A DNA stretch of 64,000 nt from NCBI GenBank assembly GCA_965140395.1, contig OZ223205.1:248001-312000 (forward strand), written 5' to 3'. How positions within the stretch are numbered: position 1 is the stretch's first letter; every line of letters begins with the position of its first letter. The notes under the pieces are model-generated. The model saw nothing but the letters and a program-made list of their open reading frames with translations. It was not told the origin of the DNA and made no database searches. Of this stretch, positions 8,357 through 16,903 are shown piece after piece. The DNA comes from Parvibaculum sp002684405 (GTDB lineage Bacteria > Pseudomonadota > Alphaproteobacteria > Parvibaculales > Parvibaculaceae). Both the position numbers and the translations under genes were made by a program.

Positions 8357-10126
8357 CTAGATCGCCTCGGCGCCGGCGGCCGATCTGGTCGGCGCGGAGG
8401 CGATGCCTGCCGCGTAAAGGTCGATGTCGGGACGGCCGAACATGAAGCCCTGGAAATAATCGACGCCGAGCTTGCGCAGAATGGCGGCGTCTTCCTCGCT
8501 GTCCACCCATTCGGCGATGGTGGGCAGGTTGAAATTATGCGCCAGCTCCACCAGCGTCCGCAGGAAGACCTGATTATCGGGATTATGCGCGACGCCCTCC
8601 ACATAAGAGCCGTCGATCTTGACCATATCGACATCGAGCGTCTTGAGGTTACGGAACGAGGTGTAGCCCGCGCCGAAATCGTCGATGGCGATCCGGCAGC
8701 CCATGTCGCGGAAAGCGCGGATAAAGGCCGCCGTGTCCTTCATCTCGTGAATGGCGACGGTCTCGGTGATTTCGATGACGAGGCGCTCCGCCATGCCCGG
8801 ATGGGCACGCAGTTGCGCCTCCAGCGTCTCGCGCCACATCCGGTCGCCGATGGTCCGGCCCGACACATTGACCGAGAGCTGGGCCTGCGGATAGTTGCGC
8901 AGCGTTTCCACCGCGAGTTCCATGGCCCTGAAATCGAGGAAGCCGATCAGGCCGAGTTTTTCAGCCACCGGCACGAAGGCGCCGGCCGGTGCGACCTCGC
9001 CGTTCGAATCGCGCATGCGGATCAGGCATTCGTGAATGAAGGGCCGGCCCGCCGTATCCACGATCGGCTGATAGGCGAGCATCACGCGCCGCTCGTTGAG
9101 CGCGCCCAGCAGATCGTCGGCGACACTGATATTCTTGAGGCGGACCTTTTCGCGCTCACTGGACGGCGTGTAGATGACATAGCTGTCGCGATGCATCTGC
9201 TTGGCGGCCACCAGGGCCTCCTCCGCGCGCGCCATCGCCTTGTCGGCATCCGCCGCATCGCGCGGCAGCGCAACCGCGCCCGCCGAAATCGTAGCCGCGA
9301 CCGGCCCATGCGTGGTGGAGATCACCTCCTCGCGCACGCGGGACAGCAGCCGCTGACAGATATTGTCGAGGCGGTCTTCGTCGCATGAGGTAAGGACGAG
9401 ACCGAATTTGTTGCCCGCGGCCCTGCCCAGCGCATCGCTGCGCCGCGCCATGCCGCGCAGACGCTGCCCGACACCCAGGATCACTTCGTCGGCGACATCG
9501 AAACCGAACGCATCGTTGATGAGCGCGAGATTGTCGATCGCCAGCAGGATGAAGGCGCCTTTCAGCCGGCCCGGTCCGGTTTCGCTCAGAACCTCGCCCA
9601 GCCGCTCCTTCACGGCGACGCGGTTGAGAAGCCCCGTCAGGTCGTCATAGGTGGAAAGCTGCATCATGCGCTGTTCGCGGCGATGCCGCTCGTCGATCGG
9701 ACGCAACACGCCGATAGCGGTTGCCGGGCGCCCTTCGGCATCGGCAAACCAGCGGCCGCGATCCTCGACCCAGCGCTCGCCGCCGAAATCGTCTTTCAGG
9801 CAATATTCGAGTTCGTAGGAAACGCCCTCGCCCGTATCGCGGCCACCGCAGAGAATACGCTCGAAGCGGCTACGGCCTTCGTGAATGGTAATGCGGGACG
9901 CGAAATTGCTGTGATCGGAGAGCTGCTCGGAGCTGAGCAACCCCAAAACGGTTTCGACACCCGCGCCCCACTCGATCCGCTCTTCATGGATCGACCAGCG
10001 ATAGGATACATCGCCCACAATGGCGACGGCATCGGTCAGCGCCTGTCTGCGGCGTTCTGCCGTCTCTTCATCGATGAGCCCATACGCATTCTGCGTCTCA
10101 GAGTCCACGTCACCCACTCCCGCCAT
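8357..10126 (-). CDS. PAS-GGDEF-EAL cyclic di-GMP signalling protein, probable phosphodiesterase
   Basis: The domains in order are a PAS fold (SYRWSIHEERIEWGAGVETVLG onward), a GGDEF domain and an EAL domain. The GGDEF active site is degenerate (AAGNKF in place of GGDEF), so cyclase activity is unlikely. The EAL domain keeps its key residues: ECLIR for ExLxR, VNVSG, IEITET, DDFGAGY, VKIDGSYV, the Glu of IAEWVD and YFQGF. The protein therefore probably hydrolyses c-di-GMP, tuned by the PAS sensor. ATG 10126 is chosen over GTG 10165 because a GGGTGAT site precedes it. No transmembrane segment is visible. Confidence 0.85.
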   Translation of the reverse strand: MAGVGDVDSETQNAYGLIDEETAERRRQALTDAVAIVGDVSYRWSIHEERIEWGAGVETVLGLLSSEQLSDHSNFASRITIHEGRSRFERILCGGRDTGEGVSYELEYCLKDDFGGERWVEDRGRWFADAEGRPATAIGVLRPIDERHRREQRMMQLSTYDDLTGLLNRVAVKERLGEVLSETGPGRLKGAFILLAIDNLALINDAFGFDVADEVILGVGQRLRGMARRSDALGRAAGNKFGLVLTSCDEDRLDNICQRLLSRVREEVISTTHGPVAATISAGAVALPRDAADADKAMARAEEALVAAKQMHRDSYVIYTPSSEREKVRLKNISVADDLLGALNERRVMLAYQPIVDTAGRPFIHECLIRMRDSNGEVAPAGAFVPVAEKLGLIGFLDFRAMELAVETLRNYPQAQLSVNVSGRTIGDRMWRETLEAQLRAHPGMAERLVIEITETVAIHEMKDTAAFIRAFRDMGCRIAIDDFGAGYTSFRNLKTLDVDMVKIDGSYVEGVAHNPDNQVFLRTLVELAHNFNLPTIAEWVDSEEDAAILRKLGVDYFQGFMFGRPDIDLYAAGIASAPTRSAAGAEAI

Positions 10127-10259
10127 GTCATCACCCGTACCGGATGTAAGGCATTGCCACTCCACACATGGCTCCGACTATGCGGGGACCGGGTTAAAAC
10201 TTTGAAAAGGGCCGGGGGTCCGGGCGCACGACATCGAGACTCCCGCCGACACCGCGCCC

Positions 10260-10284
10260 GATCTGTTCCTGAATGGGACAGATC
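10260..10284. repeat. Isolated 10-bp inverted repeat
   Basis: GATCTGTTCC and GGGACAGATC pair over ten positions (one G-U) around a five-base loop. It lies in the 266-bp region between the divergent EAL gene and the hypothetical gene at 10393. No T-run follows on either strand, so an operator is more likely than a terminator. Confidence 0.4.
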
Positions 10285-10392
10285 GACAAAGAAACACTCA
10301 AAATCGACGCAAATTGACTGGCCGTTTTCTTGCTCCTGAAGGACCATTCACACACATCAGATGGATGTGGCGTGTCATTTAGCGAAAGACGC

Positions 10393-10728
10393 ATGTCGAA
10401 GGTCGAACGCATATCGGGAGCCGGTCCCCGCCTTCCCGCCCGCGCCGAAAGGCAAAGGCCGGACGGTGCGCGACGCCTTGCGCCTGCGCCGCTCGATCTC
10501 AACGCCGAGACGCGAGGCACGAGCGGCGACCATCCCGAGGCCGGACGGCGCGGCGCCGCCGCCCCCTTCCTCGCCCAATATGTCGACCAGCACTGGCCCT
10601 GGCCGCGCGACGCCGCCCGCAAGGCCGTGCTGCGCCAGCGCGCGACCTCCGCCTATCTGGAAGCCGACGGCCTGCCCGACCGGCTGGAAGACGAGGCGCT
10701 CAACGGACGCTACCAGCGAAAGCTCTGA
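10393..10728 (+). CDS. Hypothetical protein
   Basis: This is a 111-residue frame from ATG 10393 with an AGCGAAAGAC stretch upstream. The first half is Pro/Arg/Ala-rich and low-complexity. The second half (AQYVDQHWPWPRDAARKAVLRQRATSAYL... ending GRYQRKL) looks structured and has codon use like its neighbours. I recognise no family. It is convergent with the small HTH-like gene at 10744. Confidence 0.5.
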   Translation: MSKVERISGAGPRLPARAERQRPDGARRLAPAPLDLNAETRGTSGDHPEAGRRGAAAPFLAQYVDQHWPWPRDAARKAVLRQRATSAYLEADGLPDRLEDEALNGRYQRKL

Positions 10729-10743
10729 GCGTCGGGCGGCGTC

Positions 10744-11145
10744 TCAGGGCTGGATTGCGTCGTCGCGATGCTCGTCGCGCATGGACTTCAACAAGGCGCT
10801 CAGCTCCAACACTGCTTTTTCAAGACCGGCCATGCGCGCATCCAGCGCGTCGAGACGTTCGAGGATGCGGCCCGCCTCCGGGACGGGCGCCTCGCCGTGC
10901 GCAGTCGGACGCGCGGCACCGGGCTGCGGCGTGGCGATGCCCGCATGGTTCACCACATCCTCGATCGGCTGCCCCAGCAGCGCGGCAAGCACGGTAACCT
11001 CTTCCACCGTCAGCTCGCGCTGATCCTTCCATATCTCCTCGACCTGCTCGGCCGAAAGGCCCAATGCGGCGGCCACCGTGTCGCGGTTGAGGCCCGCCTC
11101 TGCGAGACGGGCCTCGAACCATTCCTGATCGAAAAAAAGCGCCAT
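10744..11145 (-). CDS. Small helix-turn-helix protein with C-terminal coiled coil
   Basis: The 133-residue protein has an N-terminal Cro/XRE-like four-helix pattern (FEARLAEAGLNRDTVAAALGLSAEQVEEIWKDQRELTVEEVTVLAALLG). A Pro-rich linker follows, then a heptad-like C-terminus (RILERLDALDARMAGLEKAVLELSALLKSM) suited to dimerisation. A cytosolic DNA-binding role is inferred. ATG 11145 is preceded by GGAGAT, which decides this start over the longer open frame. Confidence 0.6.
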   Translation of the reverse strand: MALFFDQEWFEARLAEAGLNRDTVAAALGLSAEQVEEIWKDQRELTVEEVTVLAALLGQPIEDVVNHAGIATPQPGAARPTAHGEAPVPEAGRILERLDALDARMAGLEKAVLELSALLKSMRDEHRDDAIQP

Positions 11146-11183
11146 GAGATCTCCGCCTGTCAGCCCTTTCCCGGCACGCACCC

Positions 11184-11330
11184 TCACCGCCCCTTGAAGA
11201 CGGGCTCGCGCTTTTCGAGAAAGCTTTTTACACCTTCGCGATGATCTTCCGTCTGGAAGAGCTTGCCAAGGGCGTCGCCGACCCAGCCGCCGATTTCTTC
11301 AAGGTCGCCGTAAGTGTCCGGCGAAGCCAT
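11184..11330 (-). pseudogene. Orphan C-terminal tail of an enoyl-CoA hydratase/isomerase
   Basis: This short frame (48 codons from ATG 11330 to TGA 11184-11186) has no counterpart among the longer frames. It reads as the crotonase C-terminus: LFQTEDHREGVKSFLEKREPVFKGR, the hallmark end of enoyl-CoA hydratases. The preceding catalytic crotonase core is absent; immediately upstream is the SDR gene. The frame is the same as that of the SDR and is separated from its TGA (11343-11345) by 12 bases. Most likely it is a relic of a deleted or recombined enoyl-CoA hydratase gene. Expression as a microprotein cannot be excluded, since an ATG is present. Confidence 0.75.
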
Positions 11331-11342
11331 CCGTTTCGCGGA

Positions 11343-12146
11343 TCACTTGAAGTCGCCCAGCGCATCGCCCTGTGCATTGCCGAGCCCCGTGCCGCCATCG
11401 CAATCCATGATGGTGCCGGTGATGTAATTGGCATTGTCGGTGGAGAGGAAAAGCGCGAGATCCGCGATGTCGGTCTTGGTGCCGTAATCGCGCAGCGCCA
11501 GACGCGCCTTCACGCCCGCTTCGGCCTCCGGCGTGGGCGCAAGACGCGCCATCCCTTCCGTATCGGCAATGGGGCCGGGCGAAATCGCATTCACGCGCAC
11601 GCCGCCGGGGCCCCATTCCATCGCAAGGCACTTCGTCAGCATGTTGATGCCCGCCTTGGCCGCGCAGACATGCGCCTGATAGAGCGAGGGGTTCACGGCC
11701 TGCGGCGCGGTGATGGAAATAAGCGACGCACCCGGACGGTTGAGATACTGGAAACAGGCGCGCAGCACATGGAAGGTGCCGATCAGGTCGATATCGACGA
11801 CGGTGCGGAACCCGTTGGCCGACATGCCGAGCGCGGGCGCCACGAAATTGCCCGCCGCGCCCGACACGACGATGTCGATCTTGCCGAGCTTGTCATGCGC
11901 GGTCTTCAGCGCCTCGTCCACGGCGGCGAAATCGCGCACATCCGCCGCCATGCCGATCGCTTCATACCCTTCATCGGTGATGGTCTTCGCCGCCGCCGCG
12001 ATCTTCTCCTCGCTGCGGCTGACGATCGCCACCTTGGCGCCATTGCGCGCGAAATGCTGGGCGATGCCCAGATTAATGCCGCTCGATGCGCCTGCGATGA
12101 AAGCAACCTTACCTTCGAGCGGCTTTTCCCTGAATGCGTTTGCCAT
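11343..12146 (-). CDS. Short-chain dehydrogenase, 2,4-dienoyl-CoA reductase (DECR)-like
   Basis: The 267-residue SDR has GASSGINLGIAQ as cofactor loop and the DECR-type segments VSGAAGNFVAPA, DIDLIGTFHV and SPGPIADTEGMARL. The usual SDR YxxxK is replaced by HVCAAKAG: the Lys remains and the Tyr is missing, as in animal and peroxisomal 2,4-dienoyl-CoA reductases. A role in beta-oxidation of polyunsaturated acyl-CoA is therefore likely. A GGGAGAAAAA ribosome site precedes 12146. The crotonase tail directly downstream supports a fatty-acid degradation context. Confidence 0.8.
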   Translation of the reverse strand: MANAFREKPLEGKVAFIAGASSGINLGIAQHFARNGAKVAIVSRSEEKIAAAAKTITDEGYEAIGMAADVRDFAAVDEALKTAHDKLGKIDIVVSGAAGNFVAPALGMSANGFRTVVDIDLIGTFHVLRACFQYLNRPGASLISITAPQAVNPSLYQAHVCAAKAGINMLTKCLAMEWGPGGVRVNAISPGPIADTEGMARLAPTPEAEAGVKARLALRDYGTKTDIADLALFLSTDNANYITGTIMDCDGGTGLGNAQGDALGDFK

Positions 12147-12377
12147 GATTTTTCTCCCTGTTGCGCATCGTCGCGACGGCGCGTGTGCCTTGTTTGAATG
12201 GCATCAAGCCTTCATTTGAACGCCCTCGCAACCCTCGCCCGCTTTGACGGAGCGGCAGACTTGGCCGCCGGCCATATTCCGGGCATTTTTTGGCGATTGG
12301 ATACGCCGCCTTGGTGCACAGCCAGCAAACGAATAGACTGATCGCCCCGCCGGGCCGCCCTTCACGGAAACGCACAC

Positions 12378-13400
12378 ATGCCGCTTCTGGACAATCCGAT
12401 CGCCGCAATCGCTTTCATCGCCGCCGCGCTGATCCTGCTATCCCTCATCGCCTATTGGGGCGCGCAGCTCATGCGCCGCAGGCTGGACGATGCGGCGCGG
12501 CGCAAGCTCCTGGCGGAGGGAAAGGCACAGCGTTTCGTCTGGCTGCCGGACGGGATCGCCCATGCAAGCTATTACCGCGCGCAAGGCACGAGCGGCGCCA
12601 ACGCGCCGGTCGTAGTGCTGATCCACGGATTTTCCACGCCGAGCTTCGTCTGGCGCGACCATATCGAGCCGCTCACACAGGCCGGGTTCCGCGTCCTGAC
12701 CTATGATCATTTCGGCCGGGGCTTTTCCGCGCGTCCGCGCCGCGAATATGATGCGGCACTTCTCGACCGACAGCTCGACACCCTGCTCGACGCCTTCGAC
12801 CTGAAAGAACCGGTGCATCTGGTCGGCTATTCCATGGGCGGCGCCGTGGCGACGATCTTCGCCGCGCAGCACCCCGAGCGCGTGGCCTCGCTCGCCCTGA
12901 TCGCACCCGCCGGGCTGGGCGTCGCACAGGCAAGCCGCGCCGTCTCTCTTATGAGGGCCCCCGTCATCGGCGACTGGCTGGTCCGCGTGTTCGGCCCGCG
13001 CATGTTTGCAAAGACCGCCGAGCGCGAAGCGGCCAACGCGCCGCAGCCATCCGATTTCACCGCCTCCTTCCGCCGGCAGCTTGCCTATCGCGGCTATGGC
13101 GAGGCGCTGCTCTCCACCATCCGCCATTATCCGCTGACCGGCGCCGGCGAATTCTATGCGAAAGCCGGCACGGCAGGCCGGCCCGTCCTCGTCATCTGGG
13201 GCGAGGCGGACAAGACCGTGCCTTTTGCCCATGCGCCCGAACTGGTCAGGCTGATGCCGCAGGCGACGCTCTATTCCTATCCGAATATCGGCCATGACAT
13301 CGCCTATTCGCAGGCCCCGCTCGTCACCGGCCTGGTGACGCAATTCCTGACGGGCCTGCGCGGCAGCGGCGCGACGCTGCGGCTGGTGCCCAGAGACTGA
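12378..13400 (+). CDS. Membrane-anchored alpha/beta hydrolase
   Basis: The 340-residue protein starts with a single hydrophobic helix (about residues 7-27) followed by a basic stretch, so the catalytic domain is probably anchored in the inner membrane. The hydrolase core has HGFSTPSFVW (oxyanion hole), the nucleophile elbow GYSMGG with Ser near residue 152, the acid in IWGEADKTVPF and the catalytic His in NIGHDIAYS. Family members include esterases, lipases and meta-cleavage hydrolases; the substrate is not predictable. The 231 bases upstream show no other feature. Confidence 0.85.
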   Translation: MPLLDNPIAAIAFIAAALILLSLIAYWGAQLMRRRLDDAARRKLLAEGKAQRFVWLPDGIAHASYYRAQGTSGANAPVVVLIHGFSTPSFVWRDHIEPLTQAGFRVLTYDHFGRGFSARPRREYDAALLDRQLDTLLDAFDLKEPVHLVGYSMGGAVATIFAAQHPERVASLALIAPAGLGVAQASRAVSLMRAPVIGDWLVRVFGPRMFAKTAEREAANAPQPSDFTASFRRQLAYRGYGEALLSTIRHYPLTGAGEFYAKAGTAGRPVLVIWGEADKTVPFAHAPELVRLMPQATLYSYPNIGHDIAYSQAPLVTGLVTQFLTGLRGSGATLRLVPRD

Positions 13401-13483
13401 GGAGAGACTGAGGGCGGGCTTGCCGCCTCCCGCCGCGGGCCCTAAAACAAGGGCATCCCGAAAGCCTTTAAAAAGCGGAATTT

Positions 13484-14908
13484 ATGGTCCCGATTGTCGA
13501 GGAGTTGCCCTGGCGCGCGCCGCATGAGCTGTTTCATGCGTTTGCGGCAGAGCCCTTCGCGCTTTTTCTGGATTCGGCAAGCGCCGCCCCCGGCAAGGAT
13601 GCCCTCCGCCATGGCCGCTGGAGCTATATCGCGCTCGATCCCTTCGACACCGTTCTGCTGCGCGCCACGCCGGAAACCGACGCCTTCGGCGCGCTGAGAG
13701 AAAAACTCGCAAGCCTGCCCGAAACGCAGGGCGCACCGCATCTGCCTCCCTTTACCGGCGGCGCGGCAGGCTTTTTTGGTTATGGCCTTGCCCGCACGCT
13801 GGAGCGCCTGCCCCATGAGGAAGCGCCCTTCGCCACCGACGACCAGCACCTGCCCGACATGGCGCTCGGGCTTTACGATACGGTGCTCGCTTTCGACATG
13901 ACCGGCGAGCGCCTGCTCCTCGTCACAACCGGCCTGCCCGAGCCCGATCCGGAAAAGCGAACGTCACGCGCCATGGACCGCGCCCGCGCCCTGCGCGCAC
14001 GCGTCGAGACCGCCGCGCCGCCCCAACCGCCGCGCAAGGCATCCTCCCTGCCGCTCGCCTCGAATTTCACCCGCGCCGCCTATGAGACGGCCGTGCAGCG
14101 CGTGATCGACTACATCCATGCGGGCGATATTTTCCAGGCCAATCTCTCGCAACGCTTCGAGACGCGGCTGGGCGGCGGCGACACGTCCTGGGATCTCTAT
14201 CTGCGCCTGCGAGACGAAAGCCCCGCCCCCTTTGCCTGCTATTTCAATTTCGGCGAGGGCGAGATCGTCTCGTCCTCGCCGGAGCGCTTCCTGCGCGTGG
14301 ACGGCGCACATGTGGAAACGCAGCCCATCAAGGGCACGCGCCCGCGCGGGCACACGCCAGAGGAAGACCGCCGCCTTGCCGACGAACTTCTGGCCTCCGA
14401 AAAGGACCGCGCGGAAAATGTGATGATCGTCGATCTGCTGCGCAACGACATTTCGCGCGTCTGCAAGGATCATTCGGTGGTGGTGGAAAAACTCTGCGCG
14501 CTGGAAAGCTTCTCCAATGTTCACCATCTTGTTTCCACCGTATACGGAGAGTTGCGCGAGGGAGAGAGCGTGGCGGACCTTCTCGCGGCCTGCTTTCCCG
14601 GCGGGTCCATTACCGGCGCCCCGAAGGTGCATGCGATGGAGATCATCGCGGAGCTGGAGCCGACGACGCGCGGCCCCTATTGCGGCGCCATCGGCTGGCT
14701 CGGCGCGGATGGCGCGATGGACAGCTCCATCGCGATCCGGACCATGACGGCGAAGGAGGGCCGTATTACCTTCCAGGCGGGCGGCGGCATCGTCGCGGAT
14801 TCCGATCCGCATGAGGAATATCTGGAAACGCTGGACAAGGCCCGCGCCATGGCGCGCGCGCTCGGCCTGTCCGTCGATGCGCTTGCCGAAGAGGAAGCGC
14901 CCGCATGA
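13484..14908 (+). CDS. pabB: Aminodeoxychorismate synthase component I
   Basis: The 474-residue chorismate-binding enzyme converts chorismate plus ammonia to 4-amino-4-deoxychorismate for folate synthesis. The anthranilate/ADC synthase signatures are present: DIFQANLSQRF, SSSPERFLRV, QPIKGTRPRG, NVMIVDLLRND, the LESFSNVHHLVSTV block, and FPGGSITGAPKVHAMEII with GGGIVADSDP. Assignment to PabB rather than TrpE rests on the adjacent pabA and pabC genes and on overall similarity. Its stop overlaps the pabA start by four bases. Confidence 0.92.
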   Translation: MVPIVEELPWRAPHELFHAFAAEPFALFLDSASAAPGKDALRHGRWSYIALDPFDTVLLRATPETDAFGALREKLASLPETQGAPHLPPFTGGAAGFFGYGLARTLERLPHEEAPFATDDQHLPDMALGLYDTVLAFDMTGERLLLVTTGLPEPDPEKRTSRAMDRARALRARVETAAPPQPPRKASSLPLASNFTRAAYETAVQRVIDYIHAGDIFQANLSQRFETRLGGGDTSWDLYLRLRDESPAPFACYFNFGEGEIVSSSPERFLRVDGAHVETQPIKGTRPRGHTPEEDRRLADELLASEKDRAENVMIVDLLRNDISRVCKDHSVVVEKLCALESFSNVHHLVSTVYGELREGESVADLLAACFPGGSITGAPKVHAMEIIAELEPTTRGPYCGAIGWLGADGAMDSSIAIRTMTAKEGRITFQAGGGIVADSDPHEEYLETLDKARAMARALGLSVDALAEEEAPA

Positions 14909-15528
14909 TCCTCCTCATCGACAACTACGACAGCTTCGTCCACAACCTCGCCCGCTATGTCGGCGAACTCGGGCTCGAGCGCGAAGTCGTCCGCCACGAC
15001 GCGATCGGCGTGGAAGACGCCCTCGCCCGCCGCCCCGACGCCATCATCCTGTCGCCCGGCCCCTGCGGCCCGGAAAGCGCCGGTATCTCCGTGCCGCTGG
15101 TGCGCGCCGCGAGCGAGGCAGGCATTCCGCTGCTCGGCGTCTGCCTCGGCCATCAGGCCATCGCCGTCGCCTTTGGCGGCAGCGCGCCGCGCGCGGCAAA
15201 GCCCGTCCATGGCAAGCCGGCCCGTATCCATCATGACGGCACGGGGCTCTTCAAGGGCCTGCCGCAGGACTTCACCGCCGCGCGCTATCATTCGCTGCTG
15301 GCGGAACTCCCCGACACCGGCCCGTTGCGCGCCACCGCCCATACCGCCAACGGCGAACTCATGGCGCTCGCACATGAAACCGCGCCGGTTTACGGCGTAC
15401 AGTTCCACCCTGAATCGGTCCTCACCGAACATGGACACGACCTTCTGGCGAACTTCCTCGACATCGCCGGACTGTCCCCCACCCGCCTTGCGCGCAATGT
15501 CGTCGCGTCCCGGGAGAGCACGGCATGA
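14905..15528 (+). CDS. pabA: Aminodeoxychorismate synthase component II (glutamine amidotransferase)
   Basis: The 207-residue class I amidotransferase supplies ammonia from glutamine to PabB. It opens with LLIDNYDSFVHNLARY, has the nucleophile Cys in GVCLGHQAIA and the His-Glu pair in VQFHPESVLTEHG. The sequence would equally fit TrpG, and in many bacteria one subunit serves both pathways. The neighbours favour the folate role. Starts and stops overlap by four bases on both sides. Confidence 0.93.
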   Translation: MILLIDNYDSFVHNLARYVGELGLEREVVRHDAIGVEDALARRPDAIILSPGPCGPESAGISVPLVRAASEAGIPLLGVCLGHQAIAVAFGGSAPRAAKPVHGKPARIHHDGTGLFKGLPQDFTAARYHSLLAELPDTGPLRATAHTANGELMALAHETAPVYGVQFHPESVLTEHGHDLLANFLDIAGLSPTRLARNVVASRESTA

Positions 15529-16361
15529 AACTCTGGCTCAATGGCGCGTTGGTCGACGCAGGCGGCGCGCATATCGCCCCGAACGATCGCGGCTTCCTGC
15601 TGGGCGACGGGCTGTTCGAAACGCTACTGGTGCTGGAGGGCCGCCCCGTGCTGATCGACGCGCATATCGCACGGCTCGCCTCGGCGGCGGAGATACTCCG
15701 CATTCCCCTGCCGCTTTCGCCCGCCGCGCTGAAAACCGCCTGCGCAGACCTGCTGGCCGCCAATGCGCTGGATAGCGCACCCCGCGCGTCGCTGCGCGTG
15801 ACGCTGACCCGCGGCCCCGGCCCGCGCGGCATTGCCGTGCCGCCCGAGGTATCGCCCACGCTCCTCATCACCTCGGCCCCGGGCGCGGAACCGCCCGACA
15901 GCGTGCGCGCCGTCATCAGCACCATCAGGCGCAACACGAGCTCGCCCGCTGCGCAATTGAAGGCCCTGCCCTATCTGGACAATGTGTTCGCGAAGGAAGA
16001 AGCGAAACTCGCCGGAGCGGATGAAGCCATCCTGCTCGATACGCAAGGCCATCTCGCCTGCGCCAGTGTCGGCAATGTTTTCTTCTGGGAAGGCAAGAAG
16101 CTCGTCACGCCCGCGACCGACGGGCCCATCCTGCCCGGCATCACGCGCGCAAGCGTGTTGGCCCTTGCCCGCAAACTCGACATCGAGACAGAGGAAGGCC
16201 TGATCGTGCCGGACCGGCTCCTCAAGGCGGAGGGCATCTTCCTCACCAACAGCCTGACGGGGCTGCTGCCGGTCAAAAAAATGGATGGGCGGGAAATCCC
16301 CGCCCATCCGGAAACGCAAAGATTGTCGGACGCCTATGAGGCGTTTATTCGCCGACCGTGA
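15525..16361 (+). CDS. pabC: Aminodeoxychorismate lyase / class IV aminotransferase
   Basis: The 278-residue fold-type IV PLP enzyme should release pyruvate from aminodeoxychorismate to give 4-aminobenzoate. It shows DRGFLLGDGLFETLLV, the PLP-binding Lys in LKALPYLDNV (near residue 146), DEAILLDTQGHLACASVGNVFF and the T-rich ILPGITRASVL cofactor loop. The family also includes branched-chain and D-amino-acid aminotransferases; context decides. Its 3' coding end contains a minus-strand terminator and overlaps the convergent gene by 17 bases. Confidence 0.88.
   Translation: MKLWLNGALVDAGGAHIAPNDRGFLLGDGLFETLLVLEGRPVLIDAHIARLASAAEILRIPLPLSPAALKTACADLLAANALDSAPRASLRVTLTRGPGPRGIAVPPEVSPTLLITSAPGAEPPDSVRAVISTIRRNTSSPAAQLKALPYLDNVFAKEEAKLAGADEAILLDTQGHLACASVGNVFFWEGKKLVTPATDGPILPGITRASVLALARKLDIETEEGLIVPDRLLKAEGIFLTNSLTGLLPVKKMDGREIPAHPETQRLSDAYEAFIRRP
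16275..16309 (-). terminator. Rho-independent terminator embedded in pabC coding sequence
   Basis: Read on the minus strand, an 11-bp perfect stem (GGATGGGCGGG / CCCGCCCATCC, loop of five) is followed directly by A and seven T. It lies about 35 bases beyond the stop of the convergent membrane protein gene. On the plus strand the same bases encode pabC residues around KKMDGREIPAHPE. Confidence 0.85.
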
Positions 16362-16737
16362 AGTCGCGCCGCGCCGCCGTGATCGTCACGGTGAAGCCCG
16401 CGATCACATCGAAGAGGGTCAGCAGCACCAGCAGGAAGAAAGTGGTGTGGCCGAACTGCGGGAGCACGATGAATTCGATCAACGCGACCAGCAGCACCAG
16501 CATGGAAAGCGCATGATTGACGATGGTGGCCGCGCCCGTGCGCGTTGCGCCGATCAGTTCCAGGAACAGCAGGACGAGACCGATAAAGACGATGATATCG
16601 TTGACCGAGATCGTCCAGATCGCACCGGAAACCAGCGCGACATTGAAAACCGGCTCCGCGAGATCGATACCCGTCAGGTAAACGAGCGCGTTATAGATGA
16701 TGATGACCAGCGCCATCAGCGGAAAAGTGCCCAACAT
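16345..16737 (-). CDS. Small integral membrane protein of unknown function
   Basis: The 130-residue protein has four predicted membrane helices: TFPLMALVIIIYNALVYL, the DIIVFIGLVLLFLELIG segment, LSMLVLLVALIEFIVL and FFLLVLLTLFDVIAGFTVTI. I do not recognise the family. It is monocistronic, with its own terminator inside pabC, and its last 17 bases overlap the pabC 3' end. A role in the inner membrane is all that can be said. Confidence 0.7.
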   Translation of the reverse strand: MLGTFPLMALVIIIYNALVYLTGIDLAEPVFNVALVSGAIWTISVNDIIVFIGLVLLFLELIGATRTGAATIVNHALSMLVLLVALIEFIVLPQFGHTTFFLLVLLTLFDVIAGFTVTITAARRDFTVGE

Positions 16738-16903
16738 ATGATCCCCTCTCTAGAACCCTGTGACTTTGCCGAAGCCATAAAACGTGGCCGTCCGGAATGC
16801 GCTTTCTGCCCCTCGCATCCCTCGACTGTGCCACACTAGCACAACAGAAGGGTGAAACCCCACCGGCAACCGAAACAGGGTTACCGGACAAAGCGAGCCA
16901 ACC

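Noticed and set aside
13413..13434. GGCGGG/CCCGCC hairpin after the hydrolase gene as terminator
   Set aside because: The stem is only six pairs and no T-run follows on either strand.
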